Notes under the pieces: generated by a model
Database searches by the model: none
Told to the model about the DNA's origin: nothing
Seen by the model: only the letters and a program-made list of their open reading frames with translations
Translations under genes and position numbers: made by a program
NCBI RefSeq assembly: GCF_029961765.1
Contig: NZ_CP124681.1
Coordinates: 4,650,001-4,714,000, forward strand
DNA from: Nocardioides sp. QY071
Lineage (GTDB): Bacteria; Actinomycetota; Actinomycetes; Propionibacteriales; Nocardioidaceae
DNA: 64,000 bases
Direction of reading: 5' to 3'
Shown here: one piece after another, positions 37,824-46,360 of the stretch
Layout: every line of letters begins with the position of its first letter
How positions within the stretch are numbered: the first letter of the stretch is position 1

Positions 37824-39091
37824 TGGTCCCCGTCCTCGTCGTCGGCGGCGGTCTCGCCGGACTCGCGTGCGCGACCCGGCTGCACCGGGAGGGCGTTGCC
37901 GCGCTGGTGGTCGAAGCCGGCGACCGCGTCGGCGGGCGCGTGCGCAGCGACGTCGTGGACGGCTTCACGGTCGACCGCGGGTTCCAGGTGATCAACACCG
38001 CCTATCCCGCCCTGCGGCGAGCGGTCCGGCTACGGGACCTGGACCTGCGTCCCTTGCCGAGCGGGATCCGCGTCCGGCGGGACGGACGGCTGCACGACCT
38101 GCCGCACCCGGCCTCCTCGCCGACCGCTCCCCTGCGCGCACTGGCGTCCTCCGCCACCGGGCTGCGCGGGAAGGCCGCACTCGCTCGGTACGCCGGATCG
38201 GTGCTCGCCACCGACGCCGGCAGGCTCAAGCAGCGCCGCGACGTGACGGCCGGCGAGGCGTGGGCGACCCTGCCGACCGGCCTGGTGCGAGACGTCCTGG
38301 TGCCGTTCGTCTCCGGCGTGGTCCTCGAGGACGAGTTGACGACCAGCCGCATGTTCACCGACCTGATGATGCGCATGTTCGCCACCGGCCGCTCGGCGGT
38401 GCCGTCGACCGGCATGCAGGCCCTCCCCCACGCCCTCGCCCGGCAGCTTCCGCCGGGCTCCGTACGGCTCGACAGCCCCGTGGCCGAGGTGCGGGCGGAC
38501 CGGGTCACGCTCGCCGACGGCACCACCCTCGAGGCCCGCGCGGTCGTGGTCGCCACCGACCCCTGGACGGCGCCGTCCCTCGTGCCCGCGCTGGGCACGG
38601 CGCCGCAGCCGCGCGGCGTGACGACCTTCTGGTTCGCGGCCCGCCCGTGGCAGGGACTGGACGGGACGCTCGTCGTCGACGCAGACGGCTCGGGCGTCAC
38701 CAACTCGGTGGTGCTCACGGCGTCGGCACCGTCGTACTCGAACGACGGGCGGGCACTCGTGGCCACCTCGGTGCTGCACACCGACGGCCGGGCACGGGTG
38801 GACGCCGCCACCGCGCGACGTACCGCCGCCTCACTGCACCGGGCTCCTGACGACGACTGGGACCTGGTCGCCGCGCACGACGTCCCGTTCGCGCTGCCGT
38901 CCATGACCGCCCCGCACCCGCTGCGCCGGCCGGCGTACCTGCCCGGCGCCGGGGTGTGGGTCGCGGGCGACCACCGCGACACCAGCTCGATCCAGGGCGC
39001 ACTGGTCTCCGGCGACCGGGTCGCCCGGTCCGTGCTCCGACGCCTGGCCACCGCCTCCCGGCCGGGCGCTCCGGACCGGAGCAGCCGGTGA
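37823..39091 (+). CDS. FAD-dependent oxidoreductase, amine-oxidase/phytoene-desaturase fold
   Basis: 422 residues. The FAD motif is VLVVGGGLAGLACATRLHRE with VVEAGDRVGGRVRSDVVDGF, the classical start of NAD(P)-binding_8/amine-oxidase proteins. The C-terminal FAD-closing motif is VWVAGDHRDTSSIQGALVSG. It overlaps the upstream stop (TGATG) and the downstream start (GTGA). Relatives include carotenoid isomerase- and protoporphyrinogen-oxidase-like proteins; the substrate here is unknown. The DICT regulator and this enzyme suggest a photoprotective or stress function. Confidence 0.87.
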   Translation: MVPVLVVGGGLAGLACATRLHREGVAALVVEAGDRVGGRVRSDVVDGFTVDRGFQVINTAYPALRRAVRLRDLDLRPLPSGIRVRRDGRLHDLPHPASSPTAPLRALASSATGLRGKAALARYAGSVLATDAGRLKQRRDVTAGEAWATLPTGLVRDVLVPFVSGVVLEDELTTSRMFTDLMMRMFATGRSAVPSTGMQALPHALARQLPPGSVRLDSPVAEVRADRVTLADGTTLEARAVVVATDPWTAPSLVPALGTAPQPRGVTTFWFAARPWQGLDGTLVVDADGSGVTNSVVLTASAPSYSNDGRALVATSVLHTDGRARVDAATARRTAASLHRAPDDDWDLVAAHDVPFALPSMTAPHPLRRPAYLPGAGVWVAGDHRDTSSIQGALVSGDRVARSVLRRLATASRPGAPDRSSR

Positions 39092-39990
39092 ACGGCCCCG
39101 GGGCACCCGTCCTGGTCGCCGGCGGCACCGGGTTCGTCGGCAGTCGCCTGGTCGCCGCGCTGGTCGAGCAGGGTCACGACGTCCGCGTGATGACCCGGCA
39201 CCCCGACCGGTACGACGGCCCCGGGACGGCCGTGCGCGGCGACGTCAGCGATCCCGCCACGCTCGACGGACCGCTCGACGGCTGCACGGCGGCGTACTAC
39301 CTGGTCCACTCGCTCGGCCGCACGGACTTCGAGACCCGCGACGCCCGGGCGGCGGAGGCCTTCGGCACCCGCGCCGCACGCGCCGGGCTGGAGCAGCTCG
39401 TCTACCTCGGTGGGCTCGGCAAGGACGGCGACGACCTGTCCGCCCACCTGCGCAGCCGCCGCGAGGTCGAGTCCCTCCTCGGCGCCGGCGGCGTCCCGGT
39501 CACCGTGCTCCGGGCCGGCATCGTGGTCGGGCACGGTGGCATCTCGTGGGAGATCACCCGCCAGCTCGTCGAGCACCTGCCGGCGATGGTGACGCCACGG
39601 TGGGTGCGCACCCGGACCCAGCCGATCGCGGTCGCCGACGTGGTCCGCTACCTGGTCGGGGTACTCGGCCGTCCGGACGCCGCGGGACGGGTGTTCGAGA
39701 TCGGCGGCCCGGACGTGCTCGAGTACGCCGAGATGCTCGAGCGAGTCGCTGCGGTCGAGGGGCGCCGACTGCCGATCGTGCCGGTGCCCCTCCTCACCCC
39801 GGGCCTGTCGTCGCGGTGGCTGGCCCTGGTCACCGACGTCGACGTGCGCGCCGGACGCAACCTCGTGGACTCGATGGTCAACGAGGTCGTGGTCACCGAC
39901 ACCAGCGTGCGCGACGTCGTACCGTTCGAACCGATGACGTACGACGACGCGGTCCGGATGGCCCTCATGGAGCGGGCCGCAGCCCGATGA
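39088..39990 (+). CDS. NAD(P)-binding epimerase-like protein (atypical SDR)
   Basis: 300 residues. N-terminus VLVAGGTGFVGSRLVAALVE with a GxxGxxG motif, and the region DGPLDGCTAAYYLVHSLGRTDFE is characteristic of the atypical SDR a5 subfamily (complex I NDUFA9-like/LOC-type). The catalytic tyrosine of classical SDRs is not obvious. GTG at 39088 overlaps the upstream stop. Third gene of the operon; its role is unclear, possibly a reductase or an NAD(P) sensor. Confidence 0.83.
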   Translation: MNGPGAPVLVAGGTGFVGSRLVAALVEQGHDVRVMTRHPDRYDGPGTAVRGDVSDPATLDGPLDGCTAAYYLVHSLGRTDFETRDARAAEAFGTRAARAGLEQLVYLGGLGKDGDDLSAHLRSRREVESLLGAGGVPVTVLRAGIVVGHGGISWEITRQLVEHLPAMVTPRWVRTRTQPIAVADVVRYLVGVLGRPDAAGRVFEIGGPDVLEYAEMLERVAAVEGRRLPIVPVPLLTPGLSSRWLALVTDVDVRAGRNLVDSMVNEVVVTDTSVRDVVPFEPMTYDDAVRMALMERAAAR

Positions 39991-40760
39991 GACGCGCCCT
40001 CCGGTGGGACCGCCTGGTGCCGAAGCCGCTCTCGCACGTCGCCGTGGCCGAGGTGCTCGAGACGTCGTCGGTACGCCGCCGCCGGCGGCGAGTCGTCGGC
40101 GCGACGGCCCTGGCGGGCGCCGGGCTGCTCGGAGCCTCCCTCTCCACGCGGCCCGGCTCGAGGGAGTTCTACCTGTCCACCGCCTCCGTGGCCGGCGTGT
40201 GGACCGTGGGCGGCCTGGCCTCGGGGCCGCTGCACCGGGGCTGGATCGAGAACCGGGACGCGACGCTGCGCCGCCCCGTGCTCACCCCGGTCGCGACGGG
40301 CGTCGCGGCCTTCGGCCTGTTCTACGCCGCGGCGCTCGTCGCGCGCCGGGTTCCCGTCCTGGGCGAGGCGGTGGCCCGGGTGCTCCGTTTCGCCGACGAG
40401 GGCGACGACCGCCTCGTGCTGGCGACCACCCTCGCCAACGGCGTCGGCGAGGAGGTGTTCTTCCGTGGTGCGCTCTACGCCGTGCTCGGCGACCGGAGCC
40501 CCGTCCTGTCCTCGACCGCGGTCTACGCCGTGGCGACCTCGACGACCCGCAATCCCGCCCTCGTCCTGGCCGCCGGCGTGATGGGCACCCTCTTCGGGCT
40601 GCAGCGGCGCGCGTCCGGCGGCGTCCAGGCCCCGCTCATCACGCACGCGACGTGGTCGGCGCTGATGCTGCGTTTCCTGCCTCCGTTGTTCCGCGCCCGA
40701 GGCCTCTCGCTAGGCTCGGTCCGGGCCGTTAGCTCAGTTGGTAGAGCACCGGACTTTTAA
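39987..40760 (+). CDS. CPBP-family intramembrane metalloprotease
   Basis: 257 residues with about seven hydrophobic segments. The CPBP motif EExxxR is GVGEEVFFRG (Glu155, Glu156, Arg160), and the second histidine motif is ITHATWSALML. These membrane proteins (Rce1/Abi type) are proteases or self-immunity proteins. The ATG overlaps the stop of the previous gene (ATGA). The open frame runs 38 nt into the tRNA-Lys gene and the stop codon UAA is in its anticodon loop, so the last 12 residues are encoded by tRNA sequence. Confidence 0.85.
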   Translation: MRRALRWDRLVPKPLSHVAVAEVLETSSVRRRRRRVVGATALAGAGLLGASLSTRPGSREFYLSTASVAGVWTVGGLASGPLHRGWIENRDATLRRPVLTPVATGVAAFGLFYAAALVARRVPVLGEAVARVLRFADEGDDRLVLATTLANGVGEEVFFRGALYAVLGDRSPVLSSTAVYAVATSTTRNPALVLAAGVMGTLFGLQRRASGGVQAPLITHATWSALMLRFLPPLFRARGLSLGSVRAVSSVGRAPDF

Positions 40761-40795
40761 TCCGAGGGTCGTCGGTTCGAGCCCGACACGGCCTA
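40723..40795 (+). tRNA. tRNA-Lys, anticodon TTT
   Basis: A full cloverleaf can be drawn: acceptor GGGCCGT/ACGGCCT with discriminator A, D arm GCTC-GAGC, anticodon stem CCGGA/TCCGA with loop CTTTTAA (anticodon TTT), and T arm GTCGG-TTCGAGC-CCGAC. The 73-nt gene overlaps the end of the CPBP reading frame. There is no encoded CCA. Confidence 0.97.
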
Positions 40796-40801
40796 CCCAG
40801 A

Positions 40802-41215
40802 TCACTGCTGCCGCGCGCACTCCGCGCACAGCCCGACCAGCTCGACCGTATGGCTCACCTCGGTGAACCCGTGCTCGTCGGCGACGGCGTGCGCCCACTT
40901 CTCGACCGCGGAGCCGGTGATCTCGACCGTGCGGCCGCAGGAGCGGCAGACCAGGTGGTGGTGGTGCGAGTCGCTGCAGCGGCGGTACGTCGCCTCGCCG
41001 GCCGGGTTGTGGCGCACGTCGACGTCGCCGGTCTCGGCCATGGCCTGCAGGGTGCGGTAGACGGTGGCGAGCCCGACCTTGTCGCCGGTACGACGCAGGG
41101 TGTCGTGGATCTCCTGCGCGCTCTGGAAGTCGGCCGCGCGGGCGAGCGCGTCGGTGATCGCGCGGCGCTGGCGGGTCGGCCGGAGTGCGCTCGGGCGCGC
41201 GTCGGTGTCGGGCAC
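40802..41215 (-). CDS. zur: Zinc uptake regulator Zur (Fur family)
   Basis: 137 residues. Fur fold with RPTRQRRAITDALARAADFQ and SAQEIHDTLRRTGDKVGLAT, and the Zur-type histidine and cysteine sites YRRCSDSHHHHLVCRSCGRT and GLCAECARQQ. It closely follows mycobacterial Zur by eye. It represses zinc uptake genes when zinc is plentiful. The GTG at 41215 has AGGAGG 5-6 nt upstream. A candidate Zur box lies 23-37 nt upstream, so it is probably autoregulated. Confidence 0.9.
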   Translation of the reverse strand: MPDTDARPSALRPTRQRRAITDALARAADFQSAQEIHDTLRRTGDKVGLATVYRTLQAMAETGDVDVRHNPAGEATYRRCSDSHHHHLVCRSCGRTVEITGSAVEKWAHAVADEHGFTEVSHTVELVGLCAECARQQ

Positions 41216-41237
41216 CGGGCCTCCTGGGGCAGTCGAC

Positions 41238-41252
41238 TGGGAATCAGTCTCA
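41238..41252. promoter_or_regulatory. Candidate Zur box, TGGGAATCAGTCTCA
   Basis: Matches 11 of 15 positions of the streptomycete-type consensus TGAAAATCATTTTCA as I remember it, including both ends TG...CA and the central AATCA. It lies directly in front of zur, so it may serve autoregulation. Confidence 0.5.
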
Positions 41253-41388
41253 AATCTACCGTGCCGGCGGGGAGAGCCATGTAGACATGGCCCGTTCGGA
41301 CCACCCGGACGGGACCGGCGGACCGACGACGACCGGGACCCACCCCCGGTACCCTGACCGCGGGAGAGGGAACAGAGAGGACTCGCTC

Positions 41389-42342
41389 GTGGGGAGCAAG
41401 GACGAGTTCGGTCCGGACACGGAGAGCATCCGCGCCTGGCTGGACAAGCGGGGCACCTATGCCCGGGACGCGCGGGTCGTCGGCGCCCCCCGGGGCGGCG
41501 CCCCGTCGGTCGCCCCCACGCCCCCTCCTCCCGTGCCCGGTACGACGCCCCAGGGCCGCGCCGACTCCCGCCGGGCCGGGCGCTCGGTGCTCGAGGCCCT
41601 CGGCGTCGAGTCGCCGCCCGAGCCGCCGTCACGGATCGCGCAGGCCGGCGGGCTCGACAGCACCGACCTGGGCCGCTCGGTCGTGGAGGCGCTGCGCGCC
41701 GACATGCCGCGGAAGCCGAGGCCCGCGGCGCCGACACCGGCCCCCACGCCGCCGGCCCCGCCTGTTCCCGTCGAGGTCCCCGCCGAACCGGTGCGCCCGA
41801 CCCCGCCCCCGCGCGTGCGCAGCAACCCCGAGGTCAAGCACGGCCGCTGGACCGAGCCCGAGGACAACCTGACCGCGCTCAACGCGAGCACCGACGCGCA
41901 GTTCCCGGTGCGCGGCGGGGTCCGCCGCGTCCTCTCGTGGGTACTGCTGGTCGTGCTGGCCGGCACCGCCGTGGCGTCGTACGCCGCCGCGAAGGAGCCG
42001 ACCACCGCCTCCATCGGCGTGGCCGCCACCCTCGGGTTCCTGCTGCTCGTCGTGTGGGCGGTGCGCGCCGGCTGCACGACCACCGAGCTCGCCGTGCGCC
42101 GCGGTCAGCTCTCGATCAAGCGCAACGGACAGACCGAGCTGGTCGACCTGGCCAGCCCCTACACACCGGTCGCGATCGTCGGCGAGCCGGGCGAGCGCCG
42201 CTGGACGGTGCTGATCGAGCGCGAGGGCCTGCCGCTGGTCGTGGTCACCCGCTCGATGGTCGACCCGCACTGGTTCACGACCGTGCTCTACCGGCTGCGC
42301 CCCGGACTGCGCCCGGACGCCGACGCCGTCAGCCGGCCGTAG
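41389..42342 (+). CDS. Membrane protein with proline-rich N-terminal region
   Basis: 317 residues. The first 190 are hydrophilic and proline-rich, with a repeated phrase RRAGRSVLEALGVESPPEPP and DLGRSVVEALRADMPRKPRP, then two membrane helices near 195-245 (VLSWVLLVVLAGTAVASYAA and ASIGVAATLGFLLLVVWAV) and a C-terminal cytoplasmic PH-like stretch. No catalytic motif is seen. The GTG at 41389 has AGAGAGG 8 nt upstream. The 14-bp end overlaps the convergent GNAT gene. Confidence 0.75.
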   Translation: MGSKDEFGPDTESIRAWLDKRGTYARDARVVGAPRGGAPSVAPTPPPPVPGTTPQGRADSRRAGRSVLEALGVESPPEPPSRIAQAGGLDSTDLGRSVVEALRADMPRKPRPAAPTPAPTPPAPPVPVEVPAEPVRPTPPPRVRSNPEVKHGRWTEPEDNLTALNASTDAQFPVRGGVRRVLSWVLLVVLAGTAVASYAAAKEPTTASIGVAATLGFLLLVVWAVRAGCTTTELAVRRGQLSIKRNGQTELVDLASPYTPVAIVGEPGERRWTVLIEREGLPLVVVTRSMVDPHWFTTVLYRLRPGLRPDADAVSRP

Positions 42343-42874
42343 CGCCGCCGCAGGCGATCCAGTACCGCAGCTTCCCGTGCCGCTCGTCCTCGAGCACCCC
42401 GCCGCCGGCCTCGATGGTGCGCCGCGACGCGGCGTTGTCGAGGTCGCAGGTGACCAGCACCCGCTCGATCCCGAGCCCGGCCGCGGCGCGGACACCGAGA
42501 GCGAGCGCCCGGGAGGCGTGCCCGCGGCGCCGGGCGGACGGCCGGACGGCGTACCCGATGTGTCCGCCCTCCTCGAGGAGCCAGTCGTTGAGGACGTGGC
42601 GCAGGTGGAGGAAGCCGAGGACCTCGTCGTCGGGCCCGCCGTCGCCGTCGGTGATCCAGAAGTACGTCGAAGGGACCCGCGTCCCGTCGAGGTCGGCCGT
42701 CGACGTCAGCTCGGTCATCGCGACGTACGCCGCGCAGCCGGCCTCGGTCGGCACGGGGGCGCCGTCGAGGTTCCAGTGGCCAGAGCCGTGCATCTCGTCG
42801 GTCCCGCCGAAGTCCTCGATCATCGCCGCCCAGGACTGCCAGCGGGCGACGTCGGGCGGCACGAGGGCGGTCAT
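42329..42874 (-). CDS. GNAT family N-acetyltransferase
   Basis: 181 residues from the ATG at 42874. Acetyl-CoA-binding motif A is IGYAVRPSARRRGHASRALA (R-x-x-G-x-A) and motif B is GIERVLVTCDLDNAASRRTI. The start could be the ATG at 42883 (adds MGA); neither has a clear ribosome binding site. Substrate not predictable. It reads toward the membrane protein gene and overlaps its 3' end by 14 bp. Confidence 0.88.
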   Translation of the reverse strand: MTALVPPDVARWQSWAAMIEDFGGTDEMHGSGHWNLDGAPVPTEAGCAAYVAMTELTSTADLDGTRVPSTYFWITDGDGGPDDEVLGFLHLRHVLNDWLLEEGGHIGYAVRPSARRRGHASRALALGVRAAAGLGIERVLVTCDLDNAASRRTIEAGGGVLEDERHGKLRYWIACGGATAG

Positions 42875-42923
42875 GGCTCCCATCCCACCATCCCGGTCAA
42901 CGGGTTTCCGCACCGGCATAACG

Positions 42924-42935
42924 AGAACGTGTTCT
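42924..42935. promoter_or_regulatory. KstR-like operator AGAACGTGTTCT
   Basis: The 12-mer contains AACnnGTT, the core of the TetR-type KstR operator known to control steroid and fatty-acid genes in mycolata. It overlaps a TACTCT -10 (42935-42940) located 7 nt before the ATG at 42948, so a repressor bound here would block a leaderless transcript. Confidence 0.5.
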
Positions 42936-42947
42936 ACTCTGACGGGC

Positions 42948-43586
42948 ATGAACTGGCACCTCCCCGACACCGACGAGACGCCCGCCGCCGAGGTGGAGCG
43001 GGAGGCCGCCGTGTGGCGCCCGCTCGCCGAGGCCGCCCGGGAGCTGGTCGACCTGTGTGTGATGTCGGACGTCGAGGAGGACGAGGTACGCGCCGCCCGG
43101 GCCGACGTCGAGGCGGCGGTGGCCCGGCTGCGGAAGGTACGGCGCACCCAGACGCTCGGACAGCAGCACCTCACCGCCGGCCGGCGCCGCCCGTGGGGCA
43201 ACCCGGTCATCGGGCTGCGCAACCCGATCGCCCCGCCGTTGCAGGTCGTGAGCGACGCGACCGGCCGCGCGGAGACGGACTTCCACTGCGGGGCGGCGTA
43301 CGAAGGACCACCGGGGCTGGTGCACGGCGGCGTGGTGTCCCTGATCCTCGACCAGATCCTGGGGCACGCCGTGGGCGCGGCGGGCCGCCCGGGCATGACC
43401 GGCACCCTGACGATCGTGTACCGGCAGGGCACGCCGCTCGGCGACCTGCGCGCCGAGGCGTGGATCGACCGCGAGGACGGCATCAAGACCTGGGCGAAGG
43501 CCCGGATGATCGGCCCCGACGGCGTCACCGCCGAGGCCGAGGGGGTGTTCATCCTGCCGCGCCACATCCGGGAGCGGCTCGCCTGA
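42948..43586 (+). CDS. Hotdog-fold thioesterase (PaaI-type)
   Basis: 212 residues. The C-terminal 130 residues form a 4HBT-type hotdog domain (FHCGAAYEGPPGLVHGGVVS with the catalytic helix SLILDQILGHAVG). The N-terminal 80 residues are helical and charged. It hydrolyses acyl-CoA or aryl-CoA thioesters. It is behind a KstR-like site and a leaderless promoter, so it may be linked to lipid or steroid catabolism. The stop is 27 nt from the end of the convergent ndh gene. Confidence 0.85.
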   Translation: MNWHLPDTDETPAAEVEREAAVWRPLAEAARELVDLCVMSDVEEDEVRAARADVEAAVARLRKVRRTQTLGQQHLTAGRRRPWGNPVIGLRNPIAPPLQVVSDATGRAETDFHCGAAYEGPPGLVHGGVVSLILDQILGHAVGAAGRPGMTGTLTIVYRQGTPLGDLRAEAWIDREDGIKTWAKARMIGPDGVTAEAEGVFILPRHIRERLA

Positions 43587-43613
43587 CCTGTCAGGCGATC
43601 CGTGCAGCCGGCG

Positions 43614-45104
43614 TCAGCCGCCGACCTTGACCCCGCGCTTGTTCTCGTCGGACAGGCGCGCCTCCTCGGCGGCCACCTCCTCGAGCTCGGCGCGGCGCAC
43701 CGCCTCGTCGTACTCACCGGGCTCGGAGACCAGGTCCGTCGCACCGCGGGCGAGCCGCTGCAGCGCCACCCGGGCGAAGATCTGCTGCTCGGTCGACGTG
43801 CGCTCGGAGCGGCCCTTGCCGATGAACGAGACGAACCAGTGCATCACCGCGGTGACCCGGTTCTTGAAGCCGGTGATGTAGAAGAGGTGCACGACCAGCC
43901 ACATCAGCCAGGCCAGGATGCCGGTGAGCCGGAGCTTGCCGACCATCGCCACCGCGCGGAAGCGGCTGATGATGGCCATCGAGCCCTTGTCGAAGTACTT
44001 GAACGGCGGCTGGGCGGGCTTGCCCTGGATCCGGCCCTCGATCTCCTTGGCGGCGTACTTCGCGCCCTGGATCGCCACCTGCGCGACACCCGGGAGGTTG
44101 TCGAGCGAGATCATGTCGCCGACCACGAACACCTCCGGGTAGCCCGGGAGGGTGAGGTCGGGGTTGACCGAGATCCGGCCGGCGCGGTCGAGCGGGGCAC
44201 CGGTCTGCTCGGAGAGGGTCTTGCCGAGCTTGTTGGCCTGCACGCCGGCGGCCCACACCTTGGTGACCGCGTTGATGCGCTCCTCGGAGCCGTCCTTGTA
44301 CTTCACGGTCAGGCCGCGCTCGTCGACCTGGGAGACCAGCGCGCCGAGCATGACCTCGACGCCGAGCTTCTCGAGCTTCTCCTGGGTCCACTGGCCGAGC
44401 TTGTGTCCGAACGGCGGAAGCACCTGGGGCGCCGCGTCGACCAGGATGACCCGCGCGTGGCGGCTCGAGATCGCGCGGAAGTCGCGGGTCAGGGTGCGGT
44501 GGGCGAGCTCGGCGATCTGCCCGGCCATCTCGACACCGGTCGGGCCGGCCCCGACGACCACGAAGGTCAGCAGGTGGTCGACGTTCTCGCCGCGGGAGGC
44601 GCCGAGCTCGGCCATCTCGAAGGCGCCGAAGATCCGGCCGCGCAGCTCGAGGGCGTCGTCGATGCTCTTCATGCCGGGAGCGAACTCGGCGAAGTGGTCG
44701 TTGCCGAAGTACGACTGGCCGGCGCCGGCGGCGACGATCAGGGAGTCGTACGGCGTCACGAGCTCGCGGCCCAGGACGTGGGAGGTGACCTGGCGGTTCT
44801 CGAGATCGATGCCGGTGACCTCGCCCAGCAGGACCTGGGCGTTCTTCTGGTTGGCCAGCACCTCACGGGTCGGTGGGGCGATCTCGCCCTCGGAGAGGAT
44901 GCCGGTCGCCACCTGGTAGAGCAGCGGCTGGAAGAGGTGGTGGGTCGTCTTCGCGATCATCGTGACGTCGACGTCGGCCTTGCGCAGCTGCTTGGTGCCG
45001 AAGAGGCCACCGAAGCCGGAGCCGATGACGACGACCTGGTGACGGTCGGAACGCGGGACGATGATGCGATCGGGCAGGTCGGGCTGGGTGTCGCCTGCTG
45101 CCAT
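43614..45104 (-). CDS. ndh: Type II NADH dehydrogenase
   Basis: 496 residues. A single-subunit, non-proton-pumping NADH:quinone oxidoreductase at the inner face of the membrane. FAD site VVVIGSGFGGLFGTKQLRKA, NADH site TFVVVGAGPTGVEMAGQIAE, and the quinone-site AQVAIQGAKYAAKEIE are all present, as is the C-terminal amphipathic/hydrophobic region GILAWLMWLVVHLFYITGF. ATG at 45104 with AGGAGGAAGCC. The 247 bp upstream (45105-45351) hold no gene. Confidence 0.95.
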   Translation of the reverse strand: MAAGDTQPDLPDRIIVPRSDRHQVVVIGSGFGGLFGTKQLRKADVDVTMIAKTTHHLFQPLLYQVATGILSEGEIAPPTREVLANQKNAQVLLGEVTGIDLENRQVTSHVLGRELVTPYDSLIVAAGAGQSYFGNDHFAEFAPGMKSIDDALELRGRIFGAFEMAELGASRGENVDHLLTFVVVGAGPTGVEMAGQIAELAHRTLTRDFRAISSRHARVILVDAAPQVLPPFGHKLGQWTQEKLEKLGVEVMLGALVSQVDERGLTVKYKDGSEERINAVTKVWAAGVQANKLGKTLSEQTGAPLDRAGRISVNPDLTLPGYPEVFVVGDMISLDNLPGVAQVAIQGAKYAAKEIEGRIQGKPAQPPFKYFDKGSMAIISRFRAVAMVGKLRLTGILAWLMWLVVHLFYITGFKNRVTAVMHWFVSFIGKGRSERTSTEQQIFARVALQRLARGATDLVSEPGEYDEAVRRAELEEVAAEEARLSDENKRGVKVGG

Positions 45105-45351
45105 GGCTTCCTCCTGGAGCACCTCGGATGACGACGGATGACGTCCTCTGGGGCCCATCATTCCGCGTCGCCTGCACGACCCCCAACCCGAGGTCAAGGT
45201 CTGGTCGGTCACATCCCTCCCGGACCGTCACCAAACGACCTCGCGGAGGTTGGTTTAGTTGTCAACCGGGTGGGGTATCGCACCCGGGAACGCCACCCAT
45301 CCACCGGACATCGACCACAACACTCGGGCCGCGACACCGGAAGGTTCCTCC

Positions 45352-46338
45352 GTGCAGCACCGACAGACCCTGGACCTGGCCCCCGGGCCACGCATCGTGC
45401 ACGACGCACGACGCTGGGTCGTCCAGACCTGCGGTCAGCTCGGGCGCACCGACCTCGCCGACTGCGCCGAGCTCGCGGTCTCCGAGCTGGTCACCAACGC
45501 GGTCCTCCACGGCACCGCGCCGATCCGGCTCCAGGTCCGCGGCACCGCCGACCACCCGCGGTTCGAGGTGCACGACGCCTCCGTGATCCCGCCGCAGCCG
45601 GTGAGCCAGGCGGGCGGCTTCGACCTCGACGCCTTCGACCTCGACGCCTTCGACGCGCTCGACGAGGACCAGCTGGCCGCGCTGACCACGGTCGGCCGCG
45701 GCCTCGACATCGTCGCCCGCGCCTCCGCCGCGTGGGGCGCCGAGATCGACGAGGACGGCAAGGCGGTCTGGTTCGAGCCCGCCCCCGAGCTGTCCGAGAC
45801 CGGCGGTGCGCCGTACCAGCAGACCCACAGCATGCCGTCGCTGGCCGCCGACCACACCCGCGTGGGCGAGGTCGGCGTCCAGATCAACGGTGTCCCGATC
45901 GGCCACTTCGGGCGCTTCCAGCGCCACTACCGAGACCTGAGCCGCGAGATCCGGCTGCTCGCCCTGGCCCACGAGGACGACTACCCGTTGGCGAAGGTCC
46001 TCTCCGAGCACTTCGACGCCCTCGAGCGGCCGCTTCGCGCCAACATGGGGCGCGAGCAGGTCGACAAGGCGTACGCCGACGGGCGCGAGTCGATCGACCT
46101 GCGGCTGCGGATGCCGCGGGAGACCGCCCGGCAGATCGGCGGCCTGATCGACCTGCTCGACGCGGCCGACGAGTTCTCCCGGGCCCAGCGGCTGCTCACC
46201 GCGCCGCGCACGGCCGAACAGCGCTCCTTCCAGATCTGGTTCCTCGGCGAGTTCCGCCGCCAGTCGGTCGGCGCCCCGCCGGTGGCCTGGCAGGGCAGCG
46301 GCACCAGCTCCGGCTCGCGCCCCAGCCTGCAGGCGTGA
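45352..46338 (+). CDS. GHKL ATPase-domain protein (anti-sigma factor-like)
   Basis: 328 residues. HATPase_c_2 domain at about residues 15-135: N-box ELAVSELVTNAVLHG, G-box TTVGRGLDIVARASAAWG. The C-terminal 150 residues are helical (DLSREIRLLALAHEDDYPLA) as in SpoIIE/RsbW-related actinobacterial proteins. It may phosphorylate or hold a partner (anti-sigma or anti-anti-sigma switching). The GTG at 45352 has GGAAGG 7 nt upstream. A short repeat FDLDAFDLDAF lies near residue 88. No sigma factor gene is adjacent. Confidence 0.85.
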   Translation: MQHRQTLDLAPGPRIVHDARRWVVQTCGQLGRTDLADCAELAVSELVTNAVLHGTAPIRLQVRGTADHPRFEVHDASVIPPQPVSQAGGFDLDAFDLDAFDALDEDQLAALTTVGRGLDIVARASAAWGAEIDEDGKAVWFEPAPELSETGGAPYQQTHSMPSLAADHTRVGEVGVQINGVPIGHFGRFQRHYRDLSREIRLLALAHEDDYPLAKVLSEHFDALERPLRANMGREQVDKAYADGRESIDLRLRMPRETARQIGGLIDLLDAADEFSRAQRLLTAPRTAEQRSFQIWFLGEFRRQSVGAPPVAWQGSGTSSGSRPSLQA

Positions 46339-46360
46339 CCTCAGCCTCGCCGCGCGATCG

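Noticed and set aside
45262..45290. TTGACA-type promoter on the minus strand near 45265
   Set aside because: No matching -10 at 16-18 nt; the region is better explained as the promoter of the divergent GHKL gene with GTTGTCAAC as a possible but unproven operator.
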